NCBI GenBank assembly: GCA_964391725.1
Contig: CAYMNB010000006.1
Span: 20,808-84,807, forward strand
DNA length: 64,000 bases
From: SpSt-1165 sp964391725
Lineage (GTDB): Bacteria; Chloroflexota; Anaerolineae; Anaerolineales; Anaerolineaceae
Reading direction: 5' to 3'
Each line of letters begins with the position of its first letter. The first letter of the stretch is position 1. The notes beneath the pieces were generated by a model that was not told the origin of the DNA, did no database searches, and saw nothing but the letters and a program-made list of their open reading frames with translations. The translations under genes were made by a program, and so were the position numbers. This document shows positions 44,937-53,842 of the stretch, in pieces.

Positions 44937-46034
44937 TTATTTTGCCAGATCAGCGTCCCTGAACAGAGGGGCTGGCTTACCGCTCATCACAGGCGCAAGC
45001 GCAATGGTCTTGTCCAGATTGGCTGATTCATGAATCGCGTGCATGATCTCCAAAACATGGTAAGTAAGCTTGCCATTGGCGCGGTGCTCGCGTTGATTTT
45101 CGATGGCATACGCCATATCTGCCAGTCCAAGGCTTCTGCCAGTGAACTTTCGTTCTTCCAACAAAGGAATGGTTTGCCATTCGCGGGCATCGTCAGTCCA
45201 CAGCAGCACATCGCCCTCAAAAGTATTGGGGTCAGGCACCACCAGAGAACCTTTGCTGCCATAAATCTCGATACAGGGCATGTGGTGCGCCCACACATCG
45301 AAGCTGGTGATGATGGTGCCAATCGCTCCGTTGTCAAAATTCAACAAACCGACCACATGGGTCGGCACTTCGACCCGCACCTTCTTCCCGAATTTCTTCT
45401 CGCTGGTGATGGTACGTTCAGGGAAACTGATCCTCGTGGAGCCTGACACAGAATTGATCGGCCCCAGCAAATTCACCATGGCTGTGAGGTAATAAGGTCC
45501 CATATCGAACATGGGGCCGCCTCCAAGCTGGTAATAAAATTCGGGGTCAGGATGCCACGACTCATGTCCATGCCCCATCATGAAGGCGGTAGCACCAACC
45601 GGGAATCCAATCAGGCCATCCTCGATAATCTTGCGGCAGGTTTGAATGCCGGCGCCCAAAAAAGTGTCTGGGGCACCGCCCACCCTGAGCCCTTTCTCCT
45701 GAGCGAGAGCCAGCAGCTCTTTTCCTTCTGATTTTGAAATTGTTAGCGGTTTCTCGTTATAAACGGATTTTCCTGCCAACAAGGCTGCTTTGGCAACTGA
45801 GTAATGGGCATTGGGAATGGTTATATTGAGAACGATAGTGATCTCAGGGTCTGCCAGCAATTCCTCTACCGTGCAGGCAATGGCTCCAGCACCGTATTCT
45901 TCTGCTTTGGCTTGCGCTCGTTCACTGTCAAGATCGGCAAAAGCCTTGAAAAAGAGATTTTCATACTGTTTTGAATGTTTTATGTAGGCGGAGGAAATAT
46001 TTCCACAGCCGATGACACCAATGTTAGTAACCAT
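44937..46034 (-). CDS. Gfo/Idh/MocA family oxidoreductase (A)
   Basis: A 365-residue NAD(P)-dependent sugar or inositol dehydrogenase-like protein. The N-terminal Rossmann loop is GVIGCGNISSAYIKHS, the family Lys motif is YNEKPLTIS (EKP, about residue 95), and the C-terminal domain has GGGPMFDMGPYYLTAMVNLLG with catalytic Asp/His-type residues. It is very similar in length and motif order to the third gene of this operon (46706-47785), so the two are paralogues. The operon also holds ThuA, a third dehydrogenase and a TIM-barrel isomerase, which fits oxidation of a glucoside or polyol. Substrate unknown. Confidence 0.88.
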   Translation of the reverse strand: MVTNIGVIGCGNISSAYIKHSKQYENLFFKAFADLDSERAQAKAEEYGAGAIACTVEELLADPEITIVLNITIPNAHYSVAKAALLAGKSVYNEKPLTISKSEGKELLALAQEKGLRVGGAPDTFLGAGIQTCRKIIEDGLIGFPVGATAFMMGHGHESWHPDPEFYYQLGGGPMFDMGPYYLTAMVNLLGPINSVSGSTRISFPERTITSEKKFGKKVRVEVPTHVVGLLNFDNGAIGTIITSFDVWAHHMPCIEIYGSKGSLVVPDPNTFEGDVLLWTDDAREWQTIPLLEERKFTGRSLGLADMAYAIENQREHRANGKLTYHVLEIMHAIHESANLDKTIALAPVMSGKPAPLFRDADLAK

Positions 46035-46045
46035 TCACTTACTCC

Positions 46046-46690
46046 TTATTTTGCAGCCCACAGTAAACCACGCCGAACGATCTCTCGCGCTTCTGGTACA
46101 CTGAAATCTGCGGACACATGACCCAGGGAGGTATAAAAAACTTTGCCTTTGTCCCACATGCGTTTCCACACCACCGGCATCACAGTACCATCGATCCAAT
46201 GGCAATGGTCACCATTAAAAGTTGTTGTTGCGAGAACCTCATTCGAAGGATCAACATGCATGTAATACTGTTCAGAGTGCATAGCAAAGTCCTTCAGTCC
46301 AGCTGTTATGGGGTCAGTGTGGTTGGTGATATTCACCTGGTAGTCAATCACACCACCTGGATGCGCTACCCACTGCCCGCCAACCATGAATTGATAATCA
46401 GTTGCCTGTCGGAAGGAATCGCCTGAACCCCCGTGCCAACCACCGAAGCCGATGCCAGAGGCAATCGCCTCCTGCAAGCCAGACAGCTGTTCCCGTGTTA
46501 TTTCAGACATAGTTACCGACTGAACGATCAGGTCTTGCGCCATCAGTAATTCCTTGTCAAGATAGGAATCCACCGTATCACTGATTGTCACATCGAATCC
46601 TTCATTCTCCATGACGGGTGCAAAAATGTCGACGCATTGTTTAGGTTCATGTCCATCCCATCCACCCCAAACGAACAACACTTTTTTCAT
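46046..46690 (-). CDS. ThuA domain protein (trehalose utilisation type)
   Basis: A 214-residue protein with a class I glutamine-amidotransferase-like fold. Visible features are LFVWGGWDGHEPKQCVDIF at the N-terminus, GIGFGGWHGGSGDSFR in the middle and HCHWIDGTVMPVVWKR near the end. ThuA proteins accompany 3-keto-glucoside or trehalose oxidation systems together with Gfo/Idh/MocA dehydrogenases. It is flanked by two paralogous dehydrogenases with 11 and 15 bases of spacing, so all are in one transcript. Confidence 0.88.
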   Translation of the reverse strand: MKKVLFVWGGWDGHEPKQCVDIFAPVMENEGFDVTISDTVDSYLDKELLMAQDLIVQSVTMSEITREQLSGLQEAIASGIGFGGWHGGSGDSFRQATDYQFMVGGQWVAHPGGVIDYQVNITNHTDPITAGLKDFAMHSEQYYMHVDPSNEVLATTTFNGDHCHWIDGTVMPVVWKRMWDKGKVFYTSLGHVSADFSVPEAREIVRRGLLWAAK

Positions 46691-46705
46691 TACATACCTC
46701 CTTTT

Positions 46706-47785
46706 TTACAATTCTTCCGTTAGCGGCGCAGGACGGTCGCAGGAAGAGATTAATTCAATATGTTGACCTTGGCTGGACGCTTCATGAATAGCATGCATGA
46801 TATCTAATACGTGATATGCCAGAGCACTATTCGCGCGATGGGGGCGGTTCTCTGTAATAGCTTGTGCCATGTCTGCCACACCGATGATACGGCCAGTTTC
46901 ATGACGTGCTTCAAGCAGAGGAACCTGCTCCCATTTCCCTGTCTCCTTACGCCACACCTTGACCTCTCCGCCAAATTGGTTCGGATCCGGCACGCTCAAC
47001 GTACCGAGGCTGCCGTAAATTTCGACTTTCGGCAAATTGTGTGGCCACATATCAAAGCTGGTGATGATAGTAGCGGCTGCGCCTTGTGCAAAATCCAACA
47101 CCCCGGTAATATGTGTCGGCACTTCCACCGGGAAAGAAATCCCTGTCCTTCCGGCAGCCGTAATGGTTCGTTCCGGAAAGCTGATTTTAGCAGAACCTGT
47201 GACTCTCCTTACCGGCCCCATCATCACGATCAACGAGGTGAGAATGTAAGGTCCAACATCGAACATCGGCCCGCCGCCAAATTGATAGAAAAATTCAGGA
47301 TTCGGGTGCCAACTCTCCATGCCATGGCCTGCCATCTGTGCAAAGGCTGCCACCGGTTCTCCAATCAAGCCCTGATTGATGACAGATAATGCAGTTTGAA
47401 TACCCGCCCCCAGAAAAGTGTCCGGTGCACAACCGATACGAAGGCCTTCTTCCTCAGCCAGCGCCATCAAACCCTGTGCTTCTTCGCGGGTGATCGCCAA
47501 TGGTTTTTCGTTGTATACATGTTTGCCGGCCTTGAGAACACTCTCCGCAACATTGAAATGCGCCTTGGGCGGTGTCAGATTGATCACCAACTCAATCTCT
47601 GTGTGTGCAAGCAAATCTGCAACAGGTATTGCGAGAGCAGGATTTCCCAATTTTTCCGCTGCCTCTTGTGCCTTAGCGCTATCCATATCTGCCACAGCCG
47701 CAATTTGGATAATGTGAGCGAACTGGGCTGAATGCTGGATATACTGCCCGACGATATTTCCACAGCCAATAATGCCAATTTTCAT
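46706..47785 (-). CDS. Gfo/Idh/MocA family oxidoreductase (B), paralogue of A
   Basis: A 359-residue dehydrogenase with Rossmann loop IGIIGCGNIVGQYIQHS, the EKP motif in YNEKPLAIT and the C-terminal-domain segment GGGPMFDVGPYILTSLIVMMG. These line up with A almost position for position, including the PEFFYQFGGGP stretch, so a duplication around thuA is likely. It should oxidise a sugar or cyclitol with NAD(P). A perfect hairpin (47814-47839) lies between it and the upstream dehydrogenase C. Confidence 0.88.
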   Translation of the reverse strand: MKIGIIGCGNIVGQYIQHSAQFAHIIQIAAVADMDSAKAQEAAEKLGNPALAIPVADLLAHTEIELVINLTPPKAHFNVAESVLKAGKHVYNEKPLAITREEAQGLMALAEEEGLRIGCAPDTFLGAGIQTALSVINQGLIGEPVAAFAQMAGHGMESWHPNPEFFYQFGGGPMFDVGPYILTSLIVMMGPVRRVTGSAKISFPERTITAAGRTGISFPVEVPTHITGVLDFAQGAAATIITSFDMWPHNLPKVEIYGSLGTLSVPDPNQFGGEVKVWRKETGKWEQVPLLEARHETGRIIGVADMAQAITENRPHRANSALAYHVLDIMHAIHEASSQGQHIELISSCDRPAPLTEEL

Positions 47786-47813
47786 ACTCTGGTTTCCTTT
47801 TTTCCTCGATTGT

Positions 47814-47839
47814 GGGCAGGGAGAAGGTTCTCCCTGCCC
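47814..47839 (-). repeat. Perfect intercistronic hairpin
   Basis: Inverted repeat GGGCAGGGAGAA (47814-47825) against TTCTCCCTGCCC (47828-47839), 12 base pairs with a 2-base centre. On the operon strand it is not followed by a T tract, so it is more likely a processing or stability element than a terminator. Confidence 0.6.
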
Positions 47840-47845
47840 TAAAAT

Positions 47846-49045
47846 TTAATATCTGATCAAAATATGTTTCTCTTTTTTAGCCGATTCAAGTATGGCGTCA
47901 CAAATAACAGCGTTCTTATAACCATCCTCAAAATCAGCCGCCAAAGGTGCAACCGCTCTGTCGTTCACTATGCAATCCAGCATGTGAGTCAATTCGTGAA
48001 CAAACGTATGTTCCCACCCGATGATATGACCCTGTGGCCACCAATATTCCCAGAAGGGGTGGTAGCTTTCAGAAACCAGCACATTGGTGAAACCCTGTGT
48101 CTCTTTGGGAGAGCCATCTTTCCAGAAGACTTCCAGCTCGTTCAAGCGCTCGAGGTTAAAGCAAATCGAACCCTTCGAACCATTGATCTCGATGATCTGG
48201 TAGTTCTTTCGGCCAGGGCAGAATCGTGAGGCTTCCAATGTGCCGATCGCTCCATTCTCAAACTCGACCACACTGACAAAAGCGTCATCGACAGTGACTT
48301 TGCCCGTACCGCTGCCGTCAGCCAGAGGACGCTCTTTGATGAAGGTCTGTGTAAGTGAAGAAACCTTGCGGGGCTCGCCCACCAGAAAACGTCCAAGATC
48401 AATGATATGAGCGCCTAGGTCACCCAGAGCTCCGCTGCCAGCCACATCTTTGTCAAAGCGCCAGGTCATGGGAAAATCTGGATCTATGATCCATTCCTGC
48501 AGATATTGCGCTCGAAAATGGAATATTTCACCCAAAGCTCCTGAGGAAATTAACTGGTAAGCCTGTCGAATCGCTGGCACAAAGCGGTAATTGAAAGCTA
48601 CCATGTGCTTGACCCCGGCTTTCACCACTGCTTCAAGCATGGCTTCCGCCTGTTTCGCGTTTGGCGCAAGCGGTTTTTCACAGACGATATGCTTGCCGGC
48701 TTTGGCGGCTGCAATGGTTGGTTCAACATGCATGCTGTTAGGTCCGCAATTATCAAATAACACCACGTCATCGTCATTGATTAATGTTTGCCAATCGGTG
48801 GTGAATTTCTGGTAACCGTAACGCTTTGCCGCCTCTTGTACCGCATCCGCGCTGCGACCGCCGATGGACACCAACTTGGGAATTGCAGGCGGTGGATACA
48901 CCAAATAGGGTATTTTCTTATAGCCATTGGTATGGGCTTTACCCATGAAAGCATATCCCAGCATACCTATACCGACTTCAGGCGCTTCATTTTCTGCCTT
49001 TTTGCCAGCCATCGACACGAATCCCACTTGATCTTTTTCAGTCAT
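47846..49045 (-). CDS. Gfo/Idh/MocA family oxidoreductase (C)
   Basis: A 399-residue member of the same superfamily but a different subfamily from A and B. The nucleotide loop is IGMLGYAFMGKAHTNGYKK, the EKP motif is CEKPLAPN and the second domain shows GSGALGDLGAHIIDLGRFL with the conserved Gly, His and Asp. It resembles glucose-fructose or inositol dehydrogenase-like proteins of Chloroflexota sugar operons. It starts 21 bases after the TIM-barrel isomerase and precedes the hairpin. Confidence 0.88.
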   Translation of the reverse strand: MTEKDQVGFVSMAGKKAENEAPEVGIGMLGYAFMGKAHTNGYKKIPYLVYPPPAIPKLVSIGGRSADAVQEAAKRYGYQKFTTDWQTLINDDDVVLFDNCGPNSMHVEPTIAAAKAGKHIVCEKPLAPNAKQAEAMLEAVVKAGVKHMVAFNYRFVPAIRQAYQLISSGALGEIFHFRAQYLQEWIIDPDFPMTWRFDKDVAGSGALGDLGAHIIDLGRFLVGEPRKVSSLTQTFIKERPLADGSGTGKVTVDDAFVSVVEFENGAIGTLEASRFCPGRKNYQIIEINGSKGSICFNLERLNELEVFWKDGSPKETQGFTNVLVSESYHPFWEYWWPQGHIIGWEHTFVHELTHMLDCIVNDRAVAPLAADFEDGYKNAVICDAILESAKKEKHILIRY

Positions 49046-49066
49046 TTTTCATTCTCCTGCAACCGT

Positions 49067-50065
49067 TCATTTTTCAAAAGCAGCATCAAATGCAATGTCT
49101 GAGGGCGGAAAATCAAGGTCTTTCACAAAAGCACAAGCTTCACGGGCGCCGAACTCACGATCCATTGCACCATCTTCCCACTCAATCGAGAGGGGGCCAT
49201 GGTAGTGTATGGCATTCAATGCCCTGATGATTTCCTCAAAATTGATATTTCCTCTGCCGAGTGAGCGGAAATCCCAATACCGGCGGCGATCACCAAAGTT
49301 CAAATGCCCGCCAAACACACCAGCTTCTGTAGGTTGGGCCGACCATCCCACATCTTTCATGTGAACGTGGTAAATCCGGTCAGCAAATTTTGTAATGAAC
49401 CTGACGTAGTCCACGCCTTGATAGCCCAAATGGCTGGGGTCATAATTGAAGCCAAAGGCTGCGCGATGGTTCAAAGCCTGCAAGGCAAGTTCTGCCGAAG
49501 CAGTATCAAAGGCAATCTCTGTGGGATGAACTTCCAAAGCAAACCTGACCCCGACTTCATCAAAAACATCCAGAATGGGGTTCCACATCTCTGCGAACAA
49601 AGCAAAGCCAGCGTCAAGCATCTCTGGCGAGACAGGCGGGAATGAATACAACAAATGCCAGATGGGTGAACCGGTGAACCCAGGCACCACTGACAGGCCC
49701 ATTTTGGCAGCTGCACGGGCAGTGTTCTTCATTTCTTCGGCTGCCCGTGCGCGAACACCGTCTTCGCCGCCATCACCCCACACATGAGGCGGTAGAATAC
49801 TGCCGTGGCGTTCATCGATGCGATCACAAACTGCCTGTCCTACCAGGTGATTGGAGATAGCGAAGCACTGCAGCCCATATTTGTTTAGAACGTCCCATTT
49901 GGCTGAAACATAGCGTTCGTCTTCTAAAGCCTGCTTCACATCAAAATGGTCGCCCCAGCAGGCAATCTCAAGGCCATCATACCCAAAAGATTTCGCCTTT
50001 TGACAGACAATCTCAAAGGGAAGATCAGCCCATTGTCCAGTAAATAAAGTGACAGGTCGCGGCAT
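49067..50065 (-). CDS. Sugar phosphate isomerase/epimerase (xylose-isomerase-like TIM barrel)
   Basis: A 332-residue protein of the AP endonuclease 2/IolE-type family. Metal and substrate residues are visible in GYDGLEIACWGDHFD, RFALEVHPTEIAFD (Glu, His), NYDPSHLGYQGVDYV and HVHMKDVGWS, with the final Glu in LSIEWEDGAMD. Such enzymes epimerise or dehydrate keto-sugars and inosose. I chose the ATG at 50065, nine bases after AAAGGAG; the frame upstream (to 50143) has no ribosome site. It is the first gene of the leftward catabolic operon. Confidence 0.87.
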   Translation of the reverse strand: MPRPVTLFTGQWADLPFEIVCQKAKSFGYDGLEIACWGDHFDVKQALEDERYVSAKWDVLNKYGLQCFAISNHLVGQAVCDRIDERHGSILPPHVWGDGGEDGVRARAAEEMKNTARAAAKMGLSVVPGFTGSPIWHLLYSFPPVSPEMLDAGFALFAEMWNPILDVFDEVGVRFALEVHPTEIAFDTASAELALQALNHRAAFGFNYDPSHLGYQGVDYVRFITKFADRIYHVHMKDVGWSAQPTEAGVFGGHLNFGDRRRYWDFRSLGRGNINFEEIIRALNAIHYHGPLSIEWEDGAMDREFGAREACAFVKDLDFPPSDIAFDAAFEK

Positions 50066-50201
50066 AGAATAAGCTCCTTTCAAACATCGGATTAAGTGAG
50101 TTGGTTTTGGTAAATCAATCTTAACATAGATATATGTCCACACAACTTACGAAATTCCTGATTTTTCATCGTTTTTTCATTTGTTCATTGATTTCTGGGC
50201 T

Positions 50202-50229
50202 TTGTTTTTTTTATGAAAGTGCTTATAAT
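50202..50229 (+). promoter_or_regulatory. Promoter of the repeat-domain secreted protein
   Basis: TATAAT at 50224-50229 with TTGTTT 16 bases upstream (50202-50207). The leader would be about 70 bases long. The -10 lies inside a short palindrome CTTAT..ATAAG. Confidence 0.55.
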
Positions 50230-50305
50230 ATTCATAAGTAAGCACCTTGTTTCTCTTTCTACTTAAAAGGAATATATATGGAATCCACATCAGGAGGGAT
50301 CTAAT

Positions 50306-51724
50306 ATGAAGAAATTCATGAAATCCAAATCTTTTGTTTTCCGTGGCATTGTGGTTCTTGCCCTGGCAATGACTTTGTTCTTGTTCCAGAGCAGCACCAT
50401 TCAGGCGGAAGCAGCCCCCCCGCGCATCAACGTCATCAATGTTGTGACCGATGCGAATATTACAGTTGAGATGGTGAATTTCCCCAAAAACACCGCTTTC
50501 ACTGTGCGCATGGGTAAACGGGGTACAGGTGGAATCGGCGGAGATTATTCTGCCGGCTTCAGCACCTTAAACTCCAGCTATCATATTGCCAACTTTGAAA
50601 TCCCCACCAGGCTCTATGGTGAAGGGATCATCGATGTACGCATCACCTCGGAAGATGGTAAATATGTCGCAACCAGCTGGTTCTACAATACCTATACCGC
50701 ACCTGAGTACAAACCGCCAGTAACAGACGGGGGGGGAACCAGCTATTATGGCATTCCGACAACGTCCATCAACTCTGTTGATTATGGTGTATCGGTGACG
50801 CTGACCACTTACAACTTCCCTGAAGAGAAAAACTTCATTGTCACCATGGGGAAATTCGGCACACGTGGTATCGGCGGGATCAAAGTGGATGAATTCAACT
50901 CTGCCGGCGGCGGCTCATTCCAGCTGACCTTCGATATACCAGAAGCTCTGGCTGATGAAGACCGAATCGCTATCCGATTGCAGACCCCGGACGGCGTCTT
51001 CTATGCCTTCGATTGGTTCAACAACAAACCATACAGTGCATCCAGTGGGACGACTGAAACCACCACCGATACTGATACCGGTTCTGCCGCGATCAACCCC
51101 AATGCCAATTACCGCGGCTATCCCACCACCACCATTCTCGAAGTCACTCCTGGTGAAAGTGTTGAAGTCCAGGTATACAACCTGCCCAAGCAGATCAATT
51201 TTGTGGTGACTATGGGGCAGATTGGTACACGAGGTGTTGGCGGCATCAAAGTTGCTGAATTCAATTCAGAAGATGGTGGTAATCAGGTCCATACTTTTGA
51301 TATCCCTGAAGCGCTAAAAGATTACTACAAGATTGCCATCCGCATAGACAGCGGCGTCTACTATGCCTTTGACTGGTTCGTCAACCAGGGATTGGGTCAA
51401 GGAACCGCCGATACCAGCGGTACCACAACCCAAACTACGCTGCCTGATAATTTCCCGTCAACCTCGTTTGTTTCGGTAGACCCGGGTGGAACAGTGACTT
51501 TTATGACGTACAACTTCCCTAAGGACACAGATTTCAACGTCTATATGGGCAAGTACGGCACCCGCGGCGTAAATGGCATCTACGTGCAGACCTTCAATTC
51601 TGGTGCTGGTGGTTCATTCACCATAATGAGCGAGATACCGCCCGCGCTGAAGGATGAAGCGCTTTTGGCCATTCGTTATGAAGGCGGTGGGATTTACCTC
51701 TTCGACTGGTTTAGCAATAAGTAA
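50306..51724 (+). CDS. Secreted protein with four copies of an unrecognised domain
   Basis: A 472-residue exported protein. Residues 1-36 are a signal peptide with a probable AEA cleavage site. Four repeats of about 90 residues follow, starting near residues 38, 148, 270 and 381 and joined by Gly/Ser/Thr-rich linkers. Each repeat has the pattern of a beta-sandwich, with a core such as FIVTMGKFGTRGIGGI, then FNS, GG and an IP motif, and the closing YAFDWF or similar. I know no characterised family. AGGAGGG precedes the ATG, and the strong promoter and leader suggest high expression; it may be a surface-layer or adhesion protein. Confidence 0.75.
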   Translation: MKKFMKSKSFVFRGIVVLALAMTLFLFQSSTIQAEAAPPRINVINVVTDANITVEMVNFPKNTAFTVRMGKRGTGGIGGDYSAGFSTLNSSYHIANFEIPTRLYGEGIIDVRITSEDGKYVATSWFYNTYTAPEYKPPVTDGGGTSYYGIPTTSINSVDYGVSVTLTTYNFPEEKNFIVTMGKFGTRGIGGIKVDEFNSAGGGSFQLTFDIPEALADEDRIAIRLQTPDGVFYAFDWFNNKPYSASSGTTETTTDTDTGSAAINPNANYRGYPTTTILEVTPGESVEVQVYNLPKQINFVVTMGQIGTRGVGGIKVAEFNSEDGGNQVHTFDIPEALKDYYKIAIRIDSGVYYAFDWFVNQGLGQGTADTSGTTTQTTLPDNFPSTSFVSVDPGGTVTFMTYNFPKDTDFNVYMGKYGTRGVNGIYVQTFNSGAGGSFTIMSEIPPALKDEALLAIRYEGGGIYLFDWFSNK

Positions 51725-51744
51725 ACCAAGACACTCACAAGCAA

Positions 51745-51774
51745 AAATACGCCTTGAGTAATCAGGGCGTATTT
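51745..51774. terminator. Hairpin terminator after the repeat protein
   Basis: Near-perfect palindrome: AAATACGCC..GGCGTATTT, with an inner TGA/TCA pairing. It lies 21 bases after the stop and also covers the end of the convergent recombinase gene. Confidence 0.7.
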
Positions 51775-52802
51775 AAATTAATCCCCTCATTGGCAATATC
51801 ATTCTCTTCAATATAACGGCGGGGCATAGCCAAAGAAGACCAACCACCGGCTTCCTGCAAAACAAAGGGGTCCGTGCCGTTTTTTGCCGCAGTGGTTGCC
51901 CAATAATGACGGCAATCATGTGCGCTAAGCGAGGTAAGACCGACTTGTTCTCCCAAAACCTTGACGCGATGTGTTACGCCTCTTGGTGACATACCGTTGT
52001 CTGACAACTGCTTATTCCGCAGACTCTGACGCAGGAGGGGGGTAGTGGAATCAATTTCTTCATGCAGTCTGCATAAGTCAACAGCGTGCCAGGCGTCATC
52101 TGAGAGCCAGTGTTTTTGTACCTTGCTCACCTTGGGACGATAAAAAACCAGCAGTCGTTCTTCGAATTGAATTGAATTGCCGAGAAGGGCAGCCATCTCC
52201 CCAACCCGCAATCCATGATCAAGGAACAGGCACATCATCAATCGATCTCTCCGCCCCTGTGGAGTGTCAGGTTGATCCTTCAACCTGACAGCCTGCGCCG
52301 AAGTAATCTGAACAGGCTGAGCCTTTTTAAATCCCACTCGACTTTGTGGTCGTTTTTCGTCGACACGGATACCTTCTTTATGCGTATAGCCGACTATTGC
52401 ATTGATTTGCGCGTATGTTTCCGCAGTCATCACGCCGCTTTTCATGGCTAATTTGGCGTAAGTTTTGACCGTAGAAAGGCGCACATTGATGGTTTGTATG
52501 GCATATCCTTCCTTTAGTTGCCATTTTATGAAACCTTCTACCAGACCCCAGGATATATTTGACCAATCCTGCGGATACTCAAACAAAGCATGTTGAATCT
52601 TTATCCCACAGAAATGCAGATACTCTTCGAACAGAGACAGACCTGCTTTTTGCCGTCGTAAGGTTTGATACGCTCGTCTTTGTTGATATTCCGTAAATTG
52701 ATAGCGTCGGGCGACCTCATTAGCTGCTTGCGCGATTCTTGCATTATTAGCAGTGGCAGGTGATGAATTAGGTAAGCGATCTGGTACTAAGGATGTATCC
52801 AT
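51762..52802 (-). CDS. Tyrosine recombinase (phage-type integrase family)
   Basis: A 346-residue site-specific recombinase. The N-terminal SAM-like core-binding domain covers residues about 20-150; the catalytic domain shows Arg in DHGLRVGEMA, HDCRHYWAT (HxxR), GGWSS (Trp in place of the second His) and the nucleophile Tyr in RRYIEEND. It may act on chromosomes or integrate an element. It stands alone: no excisionase, phage or transfer genes are adjacent, and no paired attachment sites were recognised. The N-terminus is Ser/Pro-rich (LVPDRLPNSSPAT). The next gene on the right is beyond an assembly gap. Confidence 0.88.
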   Translation of the reverse strand: MDTSLVPDRLPNSSPATANNARIAQAANEVARRYQFTEYQQRRAYQTLRRQKAGLSLFEEYLHFCGIKIQHALFEYPQDWSNISWGLVEGFIKWQLKEGYAIQTINVRLSTVKTYAKLAMKSGVMTAETYAQINAIVGYTHKEGIRVDEKRPQSRVGFKKAQPVQITSAQAVRLKDQPDTPQGRRDRLMMCLFLDHGLRVGEMAALLGNSIQFEERLLVFYRPKVSKVQKHWLSDDAWHAVDLCRLHEEIDSTTPLLRQSLRNKQLSDNGMSPRGVTHRVKVLGEQVGLTSLSAHDCRHYWATTAAKNGTDPFVLQEAGGWSSLAMPRRYIEENDIANEGINLNTP

Positions 52803-52968
52803 AATTTTCCCTATATTTGCTGATTATGTTAAATAATCAGTAGTTATTATAGTTCAATAATAGACATTTTTTACCTATTTGTCAAGCCGAATTTCGGGTT
52901 TCATTTGCCAGATATCCGGATTTACTTCTTGTAAGCCTTCATTTTCTGGTATAAAATCTTATCGGAAG
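52803..52968. other. Intergenic region upstream of the gap, possible corrinoid-gene promoter
   Basis: No gene. A TATAAA box at 52950-52955 with TTGTAA 15 bases upstream may drive the corrinoid-protein gene. With the duplicate and N stretch the total gene-free space is 360 bases; no riboswitch fold was recognised. Confidence 0.35.
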
Positions 52969-53023
52969 CTTTGTTGTCTACTTTGTTATCTCGGAGGTAT
53001 ATCTCACATGGAACCCATTTTAC
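52969..53023 (+). repeat. 55-base copy flanking the assembly gap (left)
   Basis: Identical, base for base, to 53124-53178. It carries the ribosome site and first codons of the corrinoid-protein gene. Confidence 0.95.
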
Positions 53024-53123
53024 NNNNNNNNNNNNNNNNNNNNNNNNNNNNNNNNNNNNNNNNNNNNNNNNNNNNNNNNNNNNNNNNNNNNNNNNNNNNN
53101 NNNNNNNNNNNNNNNNNNNNNNN
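53024..53123. other. Assembly gap of 100 N
   Basis: Exactly 100 undetermined bases, a conventional scaffold filler. The same 55 bases lie on both sides, so the two contigs probably overlap by 55 bases and the real sequence has one copy. Confidence 0.95.
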
Positions 53124-53178
53124 CTTTGTTGTCTACTTTGTTATCTCGGAGGTATATCTCACATGGAACCCATTTTAC
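53124..53178 (+). repeat. 55-base copy flanking the assembly gap (right)
   Basis: Second copy of the 55-base sequence at 52969-53023. This copy continues into the intact corrinoid-protein gene. Confidence 0.95.
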
Positions 53179-53801
53179 AAGAAATTTACGATAGTATCCT
53201 GGACGGAGCCCAAAAAGTTACCGCGGAAAAAGTGCAGGAAGCCCTTGACAATGGCTATTCTGCCGAACAAATTCTTAATGGTGGATTGGTCGACTCTATG
53301 GCAGAAGTCGGCCGCTTATTTGAAGAAGGCGAATACTTTGTACCTGAGATGTTAATAGCCGCCCGTGCCATGCAGGCCGGACTCTCTATTCTTAAGCCCA
53401 TCCTCGTGGCCGAAGATTTCAAACCCATCGGGAAGGTCGCTGCGGGTACCGTCAAAGGAGACCTGCACGATATTGGGAAAAACCTGGTGTGCATGATGTT
53501 AGAAGGTGCCTCTTTTGAAATCGTCGACCTGGGTACAGACGTCAAGCCTGAAGCGTTTGTCTCGGCGGTACGCGACCAGGGCTGCACTGTTCTGGCAATG
53601 TCGGCCCTCCTTACCACCACCATGCCTAACATGAAAGCCACTATTGAAGCCTTGAACGAGGCGGGATTGCGAGGCCAGGTTAAGGTGATGGTTGGTGGCG
53701 CCCCCCTGACCGATCAATTCGCCCAGGAAATCGGTGCTGATGGTTATGCGTCTGATGCAAGCCAGGCAGTTGCGTTGGCAAAGAATTTGATTAAGGCTTA
53801 A
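53163..53801 (+). CDS. Corrinoid (B12-binding) protein of methyltransferase systems
   Basis: A 212-residue protein with the two-domain fold of MtaC/MtbC and the MetH core. There is a helical cap (residues 1-85, MAEVGRLFEEGEYFVPEM) and a Rossmann B12 domain with DxHxxG in GDLHDIGKN (lower-ligand His102), plus GVA-like SALLTTTMPNM and VGGAPLT. It shuttles a methyl group on cobalt. The ATG at 53163 follows CGGAGG. An ATG in the left flank copy would give a frame through the N run and is an artefact. The next gene is a homocysteine methyltransferase. Confidence 0.92.
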   Translation: MEPILQEIYDSILDGAQKVTAEKVQEALDNGYSAEQILNGGLVDSMAEVGRLFEEGEYFVPEMLIAARAMQAGLSILKPILVAEDFKPIGKVAAGTVKGDLHDIGKNLVCMMLEGASFEIVDLGTDVKPEAFVSAVRDQGCTVLAMSALLTTTMPNMKATIEALNEAGLRGQVKVMVGGAPLTDQFAQEIGADGYASDASQAVALAKNLIKA

Positions 53802-53842
53802 CTTCCCTTCACTCCCCTCCCCTTTTCAGATTGGTTTATAAT

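Noticed and set aside
52879..53801. Two long reading frames that pass through the N run upstream of the corrinoid gene
   Set aside because: They depend on undetermined bases and on a duplicated 55-base end; the gene starts at the ATG at 53163.
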